Below are positions 53,801 through 64,000 of a stretch of 64,000 bases of DNA, piece by piece. Every line of letters starts with the position of its first letter. Position 1 is the first letter of the stretch. Both the position numbers and the translations under genes were made by a program. The notes under the pieces are model-generated. The model was not told where the DNA came from, made no database searches, and worked only from the letters and a program-made list of their open reading frames with translations. The stretch is from positions 133,955,358-134,019,357 of the forward strand of contig CM065816.1 in NCBI GenBank assembly GCA_033398695.1, given 5' to 3'. Source of the DNA: Orobanche coerulescens (lineage: Eukaryota; Streptophyta; Magnoliopsida; Lamiales; Orobanchaceae).

Positions 53801-54285
53801 AGTACCCGTAATGTGTTAATGGAATCTTGTGGATTCGCATTGTTAGATTCCGGTAGGGGAAGTCCGTGTTGTGTATCTTGTTATGCATTGTTGTTGCATA
53901 TCCGATTTGTTTATTATGATACTTGTACTAGCATCATTTTTCTAACCCCTTCGGGGGTGGACATTTTTTTTGATGTTCAGGTAGCCGAGGAGCGGGGAAA
54001 CAGCCACAGTACCAACGTGACGACGAAGGGGTTCAGTGATGTTTGTTGTTTTTGTGATTTGTCTTCATGGTTCATTTTCAATTCTCGAGTACGCGTGTCT
54101 TATTAATATCATTTATATATGGTTGTATTAATTAACTCATTGGATCAGTTGGAACCGGTTTTGTAATTTGAATTTATGTGGTATTGTTGGATTATATTCA
54201 CATTTCTTTTAATTAGCCTTGTAAATCCTTACTTAAAGGGTTTACGGCGCTGTAATTATTCCGAATATCTCGGGGTGTTACAGAA

Positions 54286-54298
54286 TATGATATCGGAG
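54286..54298 (+). other. TekC primer-binding site, slightly mutated
   Basis: TGATATCGGAGCT where TGGTATCAGAGC is expected (initiator tRNA-Met type). Confidence 0.75.
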
Positions 54299-54527
54299 CT
54301 AAGATTCATGGATATCTTGGCAGTCGGGTTTTAGTTGGGTCTGTTTACGTTATTTGATTTACGGGTCGTTCGTAACATCACTGTTCAGCCAAAGTCGTCA
54401 TGTGGACCGTGGTTGTAAGTCTCCTAATCTCTTATACTACCGTTTTACTTGATTTCTGTTTTGTGAGTATTTGACGGGCTTTATTTTGAAAATTTTGTCC
54501 TGGATATTGAGAAATTGTGTTTACAGT

Positions 54528-55640
54528 ATGTTGAGAGGAGGACGTGGATGCGGACGCGGTCGTGGACGCGGACGTGGTAACATGAGACAGGAGGATTCCG
54601 CAACTACCCCAGAATTATCGGCTAGTCGAACCGATTCCCATTCTAGAGGGCCGTAGGGATCAGTGAATGACGACGCGAATCCTAACATGCCGGGAGTGCT
54701 TCAACAGGTGGTGGCTCAAATAAACCAGTTCGCTCAGGTAGTTGACCGCATGCAGACGGCGATGGGACAGCTGCACCACGAGGATAACCGGGGAGACAGA
54801 TGGCTTGCTGAGGTGGTCAAATTGCACCCACCAAAATTTGACGGATCTGCTGAGGCACTTACTTGGGATCATTGGCTAAAGGAGTTAGAGAAGATATTCA
54901 CGGGTATTAACTGTCCCGAGGACCGGAAAGTTCCCATTTCCCAGTATTTTCTGACTGGGGAGGCCTTTGACTGGTGGGAAGCTATTCGACCTGAGAATCA
55001 TAATGCTGACTAGACGGAATTCAAACAAATGATGGAAGCACAATATTGTCCTCGTCCAGTTAGAGAGGCAAAAATCCGAGAGTTTTTCTCACCACAGAGT
55101 TCGAAAGTATCTGTGACAGACTTAATCAAAACTTTTAATCATCAGCTGACTTGTGTGCGACACTTGGTCAGAACGGAGGCATAAAAGATTTTTCATTTCG
55201 ATATGCGGATGAAGCCGGAGATTCAGCAGTACATGTCCGGATTCGAGTGTACTACGTTGCGACAGTATCAAGACAAAGCGCTGGCCTACGACATGAAAGA
55301 GGCGGCGGTGGAGAAATCAATGGAGGCAAAGAAGCAGAAAGTGACCGGCAACTTCTCAGAAAACAAGAGTGGTGGGCCCCGCAAGGGCCAATCTTCCTTT
55401 TATTCATCTAGAAAACCTCCACATCCTTCTCTAGGTGGAAAGAAGTTCCGGAAAACATCAGTAGTTTCTGACGCATCAAAGAAATGCTATAATTGTGGTC
55501 GAGCAGGGCATATTCGACGTGATTGCCCCACATCTTCTGTGACTTGTTTCGATTGTGGGCAAGAAGGGCACCGTGCGGCTTTCTGTGGAGTTGCGACTAG
55601 ATCATTTGGTACTCGCACTCCAGCGCCAGTTCCGAAGGAG
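54528..55640 (+). pseudogene. TekC gag remnant
   Basis: The start at 54528 (MLRGGRGCGRGRGRG) gives an Arg/Gly-rich N-terminus. The capsid follows: KLHPPKFDGSAEALTWDHWL, EKIFTGINCPEDRKV, and QYFLTGEAFDWWEAI. Then comes a [17 protein letters not shown] segment and two CCHC zinc knuckles ([14 protein letters not shown] and [14 protein letters not shown], about 55484-55590). In-frame stops lie at 54654 (TAG), 55011 (TAG) and 55182 (TAA), but the frame is otherwise continuous with pol. Gag would assemble the particle and bind RNA. Confidence 0.9.
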
Positions 55641-57692
55641 ATAAGTGTAAACCAGACGCAGCAGAGTGGATTTCAGCAGCATAATGTTGGGAAGAGAGAG
55701 ACATCCAGTGCTGGGTCCGTTCCTCCGCGCCTGAACGAGATGAGGAAATCTGACGATCAGAACACTGCTGTTGCATCAGGTACGATTCAGATCCTTTTGC
55801 AACCAGTTAGTGTCTTATTCGATTCCGGAGGTACACATTCTTTCATATCATTGAATTGTGTTAATCGTTTGAAAATCTCATGTTCATTTGGTTGTGAACC
55901 ATATGTTGTGGGTTTGCCGAGCGGAGAGAGAATTGTGGGAACCCTAGAAACTAGAGATTTTCCAGTGTCTATAGGAGGGAGAGATTGGCCATCGAATCTT
56001 ATTGTAGTTGACATCCATGGCGACGATTTAATTCTCGGAGACAATTGGCTCAACCGTTATGGAGCTATTCTGAATTACCGAAAGAGAGTCATTTCTATCA
56101 TTGCTGATGACGGATCTGAACACTTATTCAGAGGGTGGAGACCGGGAAGCTCGGGAAAATTGATCAAAGCGATGAAAGCTGTGAAATTACTGAAGCAGGG
56201 ATGTCATGGACTTTGGTGCTACACCATGAAGAAAGAAGAAGGAGTAGAGCTCTCATCTATTCCAGTTGTGAACGAATTCTCAGATGTATTCCTTGACAAA
56301 CTACCTGGGTTACCTCCACAGAGAGAAGTGGAGTTCACTATCGAATTAGAGCCTGGAGCCGCTCCTATTTCCAGAGCACTATACCGCATGGCGCCAACCG
56401 AGATGTATGAACTAAAGAAGCAACTGGAGGAATTATTGCAGAAGAGTTACATTCAACCTAGCATTTCTCCTTGGGGAGCATCCATTCTCTTTGTCCGGAA
56501 GAAAGATGGATCCCTCCGATTATGTATTGATTACAGGGAGTTTAACAAGGTGATGATCAAGAACAAGTATCCTATACCTCGGATCGATGACTTGTTTGAT
56601 CAACTGCAAGGGGCAAGGGAATTCTCGAAGATTGACTTGCGATCAGGATATCATCAGTTGAGAATTAAAGAATTGGATATACCGAAATCTGCTTTCAGAT
56701 CCCGGTACGGGCACTATGAATTCGTGGTGATGCCATTCGGACTTACCAATGCTCCTACGGTATTTATGCAATTGATGAATCGGGTATTCTTAGAATACCT
56801 AGATAAGTTTGTGGTCATTTTCATTGATGACATCTTGATCTATTCGAAAGACACAGAGTAGCATGTCGAGCATTTGCGTGTGGTTTTGAGCACCTTGAGG
56901 AATGAACAACTTTATGCGAAGCTTTCCAAATGCGAGTTCTGGCTCAGGGAAGTAACCTTCCTTGGGCATGTGATATCAGCTGACAGAGTTCAGGTGGACC
57001 CGAAGAAAGTCGAAGCAATCTTGGAATGGGAAGCTCCTAATACCGTGAAAGAAGTCCAAAGCTTCTTAGGACTTGCTGGATATTGTCGCCGTTTTGTAGA
57101 GAGATTTTCCAAAATTGCTCGTCCACTCACTCAGCTATTACAGAAAACTCAAAAGTTCACATGGGATGAGAAATGCCAGACTGGTTTTGATGAACTTAAG
57201 AAGAGACTGACGACAGCACCTATATTAGCATTACCAGATGGAACCGATGGATTCATGGTATACAACGATGCTTCAAATCAGGGTCTGGGATGTGTGTTGA
57301 TGCAAAAGGATAAGGTGATTGCCTATGCTTCTCGGTAGTTGAAATCGTACGAAGTTAATTACCCGACTCATGATATGGAGTTAGCAGCTGTGGTCTTTGC
57401 CTTGAAAATTTGGCGACATTATTTATACGGCACTCATTGTCAGATCTTTACAGATCATAAAAGCCTCAAGTACATTTTTAGTCAGAAAGAATTAAACATG
57501 AGGCAGAGAAGGTGGCTAGAATTGATCAAGGATTACGGTTTGGAAATTCTCTATCATCTGGGTAAAGCAAACGTAGTAGCTGATGCATTGAGCCGTAAAC
57601 CTGTTTCTCTTCGAGTGTTGGAAGCACTTACGTCCCACACCAGCATTCAACGAGAACGGATCCGCGAAGGGATTGAAGTATGTTCACCATGA
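55641..57692 (+). pseudogene. TekC protease, reverse transcriptase and RNase H remnant
   Basis: Protease: [13 protein letters not shown] at about 55811-55849, where the family motif is DSGAT, so the third active-site residue is changed to Gly. [41 protein letters not shown] and MPFGLTNAP, with catalytic [10 protein letters not shown] (about 56818-56850). RT connection: [17 protein letters not shown]. RNase [17 protein letters not shown] and [20 protein letters not shown], then [10 protein letters not shown] and ADALSRKP. In-frame stops: 56859 (TAG), 57336 (TAG) and 57690 (TGA). All are one substitution from a sense codon expected in the family. No frameshift is seen. Confidence 0.93.
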
Positions 57693-59147
57693 ATCCAAGG
57701 GCAACTATATGTGATGGAACTGACTTCGTCACTAGTCGAGGAAATCAAATCTAAGCAGTTGAACGATTCTCTGATCCTTCGGTTATGTGACGAAGTAAAG
57801 AAAGGAAAGGCCCCAGGATTCGTGATACGTCTGAGATTTCAGAGTCGACTTTGCGTTCCCGATGATGATGATTTGAGACGGACAATTCTGAAGGAAGCTC
57901 ACAGCGTGCCCTATTCTATTCACCCGGGCAGCAGTAAGATGTATAAGGATCTAAAACAAAACTTCTGGTGGGGAAATATGAAGAAGGACTTAGCAGAGTA
58001 CGTTTCGAAGTGTTTGAATTGTCAGCAGGTTAAGATTGAACATCAGCGACCTGCCGGAATGTTAAAGCCGCTTTCGATCCCTGAGTGGAAGTGGGAGGAT
58101 ATCTCGATGGATTTCATCACTAATATGCCAAGGACCAAGATGGGAATGAACATGATTTGGGTTGTAGTTGATCGACTAACCAAGTCGGCTCATTTCCTAG
58201 GAATTAAAGACACGTGGGGACCCGAGAAATTGGCACGAGTATTTATTGCAGAGATAGTCAGATTGCATGGGACGCCGAAGACCATTATTTCTGATCAAGA
58301 TGGTCACTTCGTGTCGCACTTCTGGAAGGCAGTTCACAGGGCTTTGGGGACCGAGCTAAACTTTAGCACGGCTTATCATTCTCAAACGGACGGTCAGTCC
58401 GAAAGGACTATACAAACAGTAGAAGACATGCTTAGAGCTTGTGCTTTGGATTGGTCAACTGGTTGGGAAGTTCACTTGCCATTGATTGAATTCACCTACA
58501 ACAATAGTTGGCATACTTATATTAAGATGGCACCATTTGAAGCTTTCTACGGGAGAAGATGCCGATCACCCCTGTGCTGGGATGATTCTTCGGACTTGAT
58601 CGGGACGGAACCGGAATTGATAGTTCAGACTCAAGAGAAGATAGCTTTGATTCGGGAAAGACTATTGACTGCCCAGAGTCGACAGAAGTCTTATGCAGAC
58701 GTGCGTCGTCGCCCGCTAGAGTTCGACATTGGGGACCACGTACTATTGAAGGTGTCTCCTACACGAGGAATTTTCCGTTTTGGGAGGAAAGGTAAGCTAA
58801 GTCCGAGATATATCGGACCATTTGAGATCCTCGAGAGAGTTGGGGATTTAGCATACAGGTTGGCCTTACCGCCATCACTGAGTCACGTTCACAATGTGTT
58901 TCACGTATCCCAATTTCGGAAGTATGTACCAGATCCCAGTCATATCATTGAGTTCGATGAGATCGAGATAGCTAATGATGGCACCTTCGAAGAGAGACCA
59001 ATCAAGATACTTGAGAGTCGGATCAAACAATTCAGGAATAAATCAATACCCTTGGTTAAAGTACAATGGTCACGACACGGAGTTTAAGAGGCCACTTGGG
59101 AAATGGGGGACAATATGAAGACTACATATCCGGAGTTGTTTTCATCT
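57693..59147 (+). pseudogene. TekC integrase with chromodomain-like tail
   Basis: The 57711-59087 section is open for 458 codons. The zinc-binding region runs PYSIHPGSSKMYKDL to CLNCQQVK. The DDE core has WEDISMDFI, TIISDQDGHFVSHFW (family form DRDxRF) and SQTDGQSERTIQ. The GPF..ILERVGDLAYRLALP motif follows (GPY/F module), then HVFHVSQFRKY. The tail IPLVKVQWSRHGV, a TAA at 59085, and EATWEMGDNM match the chromodomain of Tekay-type chromoviruses, which targets integration to heterochromatin. The stop removes the last 20 residues, including the ATWE part of the chromodomain. Confidence 0.93.
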
Positions 59148-59171
59148 TAAGTTTCGGGACGAAACTTCTTT

Positions 59172-59185
59172 TTAGGGAGAGAGGA
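59172..59185 (+). other. TekC polypurine tract
   Basis: TAGGGAGAGAGGA before the 3' LTR, preceded by TTTCGGGACGAAACTTC as in TekA and TekB. Confidence 0.85.
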
Positions 59186-61584
59186 TGTAATACCCGAGAT
59201 TTCTGATGTGTAATTGAACCTTGTAATATTGTATTTGTTGCATTTTGATCCGAGTATTATTCTCCGTATTTCATGATCCGGTGTTGTTGAGCGCATGATT
59301 GCATGAATGTGTTCTAAGTGGTGATTTTTGCACATGTAGCGCACGCTATTGACTTAGCGTAGCGTACGCTAAACTGGATTCATAGCGCACGCTACTTATG
59401 TACCTTAACGCATGCTATACGTAGTCAGCATGATTAAGACAGGGTGGTAGGTGAGATCAGCCGCGGATCTTGGTCGGATCATGTCGGGATGAACCTGGAC
59501 GGCTTTCGGGAAAAGCCAAGTCAACGCGGTAGCGCACGCTAATGATATGAGGATAGCGCATGCTAAATTCTGAGTACAGTGAAATCAGTAAGCTTCGTAT
59601 GGCCGTTAGCGCACGCTATGGATAAGGACTAGCGCGCGCTAATAACCATTTCCTATATATAGGACATCATCCTTTTTCATTTTTTCAGATTTTTCACTTC
59701 CCAAAATCCGAATTCTTAGACTTAAAGAGTTACTTCCTCCATCCTCAACATCTCTTATCATCATCCTAGCACGAGTTGGAAGATCGTAGATCATTGGAGA
59801 TTGGTGTTCAAGCATTCGGCGTTGGATTTCTTCAAGTTCCTCCTTGTTCTTCACTACTTTGAGGTAGGTGATTCTTCACCAATATTAAGTAATTTTATGA
59901 AGGATGTTTTGATCATGATTTGGGATTATCTAGTCATTTAAATTCGTACGTAGTCGAACATCATGTTGTTAGAAGGATATTTTTGATGTTTCGGTACTTT
60001 TTCATCGTATAAACCATTGAACCTTTTAGTGTTTGAACTCATAGCATATTCATGAAGCTTCAAAACCTATTATGACCAGTTTATGGAGATTATCAAGTTC
60101 TTATGTCTTTACATAATGGAATCATACGTTTTGGGGCATGGAATGGATTGAACTTAGGATATTTTCTTGAAGATCGAGATGAATTATGGTGTTGTAATGA
60201 TTATAAGTATCCTTGTATCTCGTAGTCGTTTAATCCGTATAGATCTCTCGCAAACCGTATGAGCACGATATGCACGGAGATGACATGTATTAACACTGAA
60301 GATTTCATGAGTTTCATCACCATTAGATCAAGTTTTCTGCCCAGTAGTAAACTTCCATGCACGGTTAGCGCACGCTAAGATATGTATATTAACGTGCGCG
60401 ATCGGGAATGAGTAACGTACGTTACGTTTGGTACGTAACGTACGTTATGTCATTAGGCGAGTCAGTCGGCTGATCAGAGAGAACTGTCAGTACATAGTTA
60501 GCATACGCTAGACTTCGTCGTTTACATACGCTAACAGGCAGACTTAGCGCATGTTACGTAGAGTACGTAGCGTACGCTAAGTAGTTCAGGCATATTACAT
60601 TTTTAGAGTTTTCGGCCGTAGACCGGATTGTTAGACATTCGTACGACGTGAGATGAATCCTTTATTATCTCTTTTGTTAAGGTTCGAGCTTGTTATGTTG
60701 ATCGAAGGAGACGGCCTTCGAGGGTGTCGAGACAATTGGAGTGAATAGTTCTTGCCATCTTTGAAGCAAGTATCGTAATTTGTTAATATTGGTATTTTAA
60801 GCATACATGTGGTTTATTCATGTTGTTGAACATGGGATTTATTTTGTTGAATTGTCATAATATTCGTTATCTAGTGTTTGTATGTTCATGTTGATGGACA
60901 CAGCGATTTTGCATGAGTTGTGCTTGTGTATGTTGTACGATCTATGCTGAGGGCGCTGGATCGGATGTCCACCTCCTGTTGGTCCGACGGGATCATCTTG
61001 GGATCTAGGCTAAGGGCGCTGGATCATTGGACGGGTTTTTCCACCTCGGGTTGGTCCGACGGTATCATCTTGGGATCTATGCTGAGGGCGCTGGATCATT
61101 GGAATACCCATACAGTGTTAATGGAATCTTGTGGATTCGCATTGTTAGATTCCGATAGCGGAAGTCCGTGTTGTGTATCTTTTTATGCATTGTTGTTGCA
61201 TATCCGATTTGTTTATTATGATACTTGTACTAGCATCGTTTTGCTAACCCCTTCGGGGGCGGACATTTGTTTTGATGTTCAGGTAGCCGAGGAGCGGGGA
61301 AACAGCCACAGTACCAACGTGACGACGAAGGGGTTCAGCGATGTTTGTTGTTTTTGTGATTTTTCTTCATGGTTCATTTTCAGTTCTCAAGTACGCGTGT
61401 CTTATTAATATCATTTCTATATGGTTGTATTAATTAACTCATTAGATCAGTTGGAACCGGTTTTGTAATTTGAATTTATGTGGTATTGTTGGATTATATT
61501 CACATTTCTTTTAATTAGCCTTGTAAATCCTTACTTAAAGGGTTTACGGCACTGTAATTATTCCGAATATCTCGGGGTGTTACT
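59186..61584 (+). repeat. TekC 3' LTR
   Basis: 2399 bp, the same length as the 5' LTR and nearly identical. Several differences fall at CpG sites. Confidence 0.95.
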
Positions 61585-61782
61585 AAAACAAGGTTTTAGG
61601 AGTTTACTTCGAATTAATGACGAAGAACACGATTAGATGTTGATAATACACTCCAAAAACTCGAAGAAGATGATGGCTCGGAGTTACAAAGCTTCAAATC
61701 GCCGGAAGTGTCAAGAAAATCGCCTAGGAGTCGGATGGGGAGGAGGAGAAATGATAATGGCCGAAATCGGTCAACTCCTGGG

Positions 61783-61790
61783 TTTATAAA
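61783..61790 (-). promoter_or_regulatory. TekB LTR TATA box
   Basis: TTTATAAA within the palindrome CTGGGTTTATAAACCCAG, directly downstream (minus strand) of the ACGT cassette. Confidence 0.5.
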
Positions 61791-61799
61791 CCCAGGTCG

Positions 61800-61970
61800 A
61801 GTTACATACGTTAGCCACAGGTAGCTAACGTACGTTAGCTTGTTAACGTACGTAAGCTACCCCGTGCTTATGTACGTAACGAAAATCGCAGAATTCCCTG
61901 TACTATTTTACACACACCGTTACGTACGTAACAGAAACATGCATTACGTACGTAATGCTCCTTCCTGGGA
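61800..61970 (-). repeat. TTACGTACGTAA microrepeat cassette (TekB LTR)
   Basis: About seven ACGT-centred palindromic words (TAACGTACGTTA, TAACGTACGTAA, TTACGTACGTAA) in 170 bases. Confidence 0.85.
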
Positions 61971-62480
61971 TGACAGGCCGCAACCACTGGCAAGGAAGGA
62001 ACCAAAAAGATCGAAATGCAACGGTGACGACTCATGATGGTACTAATGTAAAGGACTCGAGGCGACGAACTTAAGTGTTGAAGGAAAACATATTCCCGAC
62101 TACCCAAAGGTTCGGAAAAACAACAACAAACGTAATTATCCCAAAACTTTGGGAAATTACAAAACGGCCCAAAGCATCCGAAATGTACGATACACGGTCG
62201 AAACATCAAACAAAAGCTCACAACACGCATAATAATGTGAGATGGATCCTCGGCAACCCTGAAATGGCGGTTCCGAATGATGATTTACGAGAATACCCGA
62301 AATAGCGACAGAAACAACATAAAACACCGAATCGAGTAAAACGAGTCCGAACAAGCTCGAACGACAAAAAGTCCAATATTAAATATCTTCAAAATGTCAA
62401 TACGGTTACAAGCGAGTTGCCAAAAACGAAAATACACCAAAATGAGAATATCAAGAGAAAGGAAAAATGCGGATATTACA

Positions 62481-62497
62481 TTCTACCCCTCTAAAAA
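62481..62497 (-). other. TekB polypurine tract
   Basis: Minus strand TTTTTAGAGGGGTAGAA abutting the LTR start. Confidence 0.85.
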
Positions 62498-62514
62498 CAA
62501 GTTTCGTCCCGAAA

Positions 62515-64000
62515 CTTAAGAAGCAAATAACTCGGGGTACCTAGCGCGCATGCTATCTTCGGTTTCCCAAGTTGCCTCTTTGACACCATGTCTCGAACAC
62601 TACACTTTGACCAAAGGAATGGTCTTATGCCTCAGTCACTTCTCACGGTGCTCCAAAATCTTCAAGGGACGCTCCTCGAAAGTAATGTCCTCGGCAATAT
62701 CGATCTCACCATAATCGATGATATGACTAGGATCCGGAACATATTTCCTCAGTTGGGAAACATGGAAAATGCTATGAACGTGACTCAAGGCCGGAGGTAG
62801 TGCCAAATGGTATGCCAACTCACCGACTCGCTCGAGAATCTCAAAGGGTCCAATAAATCTCGGACTCAACTTCCCCTTCTTCCCGAAACGAAAAACTCCT
62901 CTCGTCGGCGACACCTTTAGCAAAACGTGGTCTCCCACCTCGAATTCCAAAGGTCGACGACAGACGTCGGCATAAGAATTTTGTCGACTCTGAGCGGTCA
63001 ACATCCGTTCTCGAATCAAATCCACCTTCCGCCTCGTCTCTAAAACAATATCTGATTCGGTCCCGAACAAATCAGACGCTTCGTTCCAACAAATCGGCGA
63101 TTGACAACGCCGCCCATAAAGTGCCTCATACGGTGCCATACGAATTGACGCGTGCCAACTATTGTTGTACGTGAATTCGATCAATGTCAAATGCTCCTCC
63201 CAGTCGCTACTCCAGTCGAGAGCACAAGCACGCAACATATCCTCAAACGTCTTGACAGTGCGTTCCGACTGCCCATCTGACTGAGGATGAAAAGAGGTAC
63301 TCAAATTCAAACGAGTACCCAACGCCTTATGCACTGGTTGCCAGAAATGCGATACAAAACGTCCATCACAATCCGAAACAATAGACTTCGGAGTACCGTG
63401 AAGCCTCACAATCTACGCAATAAACACACGAGCCAACTTCTTCGGGCCCCAAGTATCCTTGATGCCCAGAAAATGTGCCGACTTGGTCAAGCGATCAACA
63501 ATCACCCAAACCATATTCATGCCCGATCTCGATCTCGGCAAACTCGTAATGAAGTCCATCAATATGTCTTCCCATTTCCATTCCGGAACGGGAAGTGACT
63601 GCAATAACCCGGCTGGTCGCTGATGCTCGATTTTGACCTGCTGACAAGTCAAACATGTCGCTACAAACTGTGCGACCTTCTCCTTCATATCATTCCACCA
63701 AAAATTTCTCCTCAGGTCCTTGTACATCTTACTCGAACCAGGATGAACGGAGTAAGGCATAGCATGGGCCTCACGTAAAATACTCTGCCTCAATTCCGAG
63801 TTGTTCGGCACACATAGACGACTCTGGAATCTCAATACCCCATCTTCATGAATCACAAACCCAGGAGACTTTCCCTTAAGAACATTCTCTCGGATTCACA
63901 TAATCATCGGATCCTCCAGCTGCTTCAGTTTAATTTCATCGATCAGAGACGACGAAATCTCTAAAGCACAAAGTCGTCCTACGGATCCAGGCAACGAAAT
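62515..64000 (-). pseudogene. TekB integrase with chromodomain-like tail (partial, runs off window)
   Basis: Minus strand, one frame with stops. The zinc-binding region reads PYSVHPGSSKMYKDL to CLTCQQVK. The core has WEDILMDFI, SIVSDCDGRFVSHFW and PQSDGQSERTVK. The GPFEILERVGELAYHLALP module and HVSQLRKYVPDPSHII follow. In-frame stops are at about 63895 (TGA), 63413 (TAG), 62636 (TGA) and in the chromodomain (TAG near 62605). The tail continues to ATWETED and ends with TAA near 62518. Sequence and layout are close to TekC but clearly a different family member. Confidence 0.9.

Larger units (their letters stand above)
51884..54282 (+). repeat. TekC 5' LTR
   Basis: TGTAATACCC to GGTGTTACA. Contains microrepeat cassette I (about 52035-52342), TATA box (52352-52359), cassette II (about 53060-53282), a minisatellite (53637-53800) and two hairpin sites (about 53928-53960 and 54211-54235). 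Confidence 0.95.
51884..61584 (+). mobile_element. TekC: complete Ty3/gypsy chromovirus (Tekay-like), 9.7 kb
   Basis: Perfect TSD AAAAC (51879-51883 and 61585-61589). Two LTRs have exactly equal length, 2399 bp (51884-54282 and 59186-61584). Inside are a PBS, one gag-pol frame (54528-59147) and a polypurine tract (59172-59185). The order protease, RT, RNase H, integrase, chromodomain-like tail identifies a chromovirus. Long LTRs and the tRNA-iMet PBS suit the Tekay/Del lineage. Gag-pol keeps one frame from end to end but has seven in-frame stops. The 3' LTR ends TGTTACT where the 5' LTR has TGTTACA. Confidence 0.95.
61590..62480 (-). repeat. TekB 3' LTR, proximal part
   Basis: Minus strand starts TGTAATATCCGC at 62480. 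Contains an ACGT-rich cassette (61800-61970) and a TATA box (61783-61790). Related to TekA LTRs (ACTCGCTTGTAACCG against ACTCGCTCATGACCG). Confidence 0.88.
50795..64000 (-). mobile_element. TekB: Ty3/gypsy chromovirus (Tekay-like), 3' half, split by TekC
   Basis: On the minus strand pol enters at 64000 and ends near 62515. The conserved TTTCGGGACGAAACTTG, a polypurine tract and the 3' LTR (62480 down to 50795) follow. TekC (51884-61584) is nested in the LTR with TSD AAAAC, leaving about 1980 bp of TekB LTR. The 5' half lies beyond the window. Confidence 0.9.

Noticed and set aside
53618..54106. 162-codon frame present in both TekC LTRs
   Set aside because: It spans the minisatellite and the hairpin region of the LTR; conservation follows from LTR identity, and no equivalent exists in TekA or TekB.
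61840..62354. Frames in the TekB LTR
   Set aside because: They run through ACGT repeats and non-coding LTR; no motif.

Overview
The window looks like nuclear DNA of a flowering plant, probably a eudicot. It is AT-rich, has plant-style TATA boxes and GT-AG introns, and is built almost entirely of plant transposable elements nested in one another. I see no bacterial gene, CRISPR array, tRNA or rRNA gene. Element names used here (TatD, TekA, SireE, TekB, TekC) are local labels.

Layout. 1-712: fragment of a gypsy-type LTR. 713-2978: minus-strand, non-autonomous Athila-like element (LTR, PBS, one intact 277-codon ORF). 2979-5435: host-like DNA with an LTR-like fragment, an exon-like piece and two inverted MITEs. 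5436-21337: TatD, a decayed Ty3/gypsy Tat-lineage element with 5-bp target site duplication (TSD) ATAGT. It has an extra archaeal-type RNase H, 3' tandem repeats and an antisense ORF. TekA-minus (9723-15597, TSD GAACT) is nested in its RNase H domain. 21343-24570: AT-rich DNA with a terminal exon of an unknown gene. 24571-25255: 3' end of a Mutator-like transposase gene (SWIM and zinc-knuckle motifs, one 76-nt intron), cut by SireE. 25256-46730: SireE, a minus-strand Ty1/copia SIRE-type element with a long env-like ORF. SireE carries three insertions: TekA-plus (26592-34553, TSD CAAAC), an RTE LINE 3' end (about 35200-36060) and a Mutator-type MITE (45364-46527, 9-bp TSD). 46731-47850: CACTA-like and hAT-like remnants. 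47870-50794: remains of a host gene with a MITE in an intron. Its last visible exon runs into the 3' LTR of TekB, a minus-strand chromovirus whose LTR begins at 50795 and whose pol leaves the window at 64000. The complete chromovirus TekC (51884-61584, TSD AAAAC) sits inside that LTR.

Order of events. TatD preceded TekA-minus; SireE preceded TekA-plus, the LINE and the MITE; TekB preceded TekC. Every gag-pol carries stops or frameshifts, so none of these copies is autonomous. The two TekA copies share a 2.2-2.3 kb non-coding interior but have different TSDs, so a non-autonomous form has itself moved.

Most interesting. The LTRs of three related chromovirus families keep a 9-10 bp hairpin near their 3' end whose stem changes by paired substitutions, plus a second pair of small hairpins further upstream. 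Immediately upstream of the TATA box, four LTR types, one of them an unrelated Athila-like LTR, carry dense arrays of short self-complementary CpG-containing words. The word type differs between copies whose flanks otherwise align. These are read by eye and need folding, alignment and expression tests.
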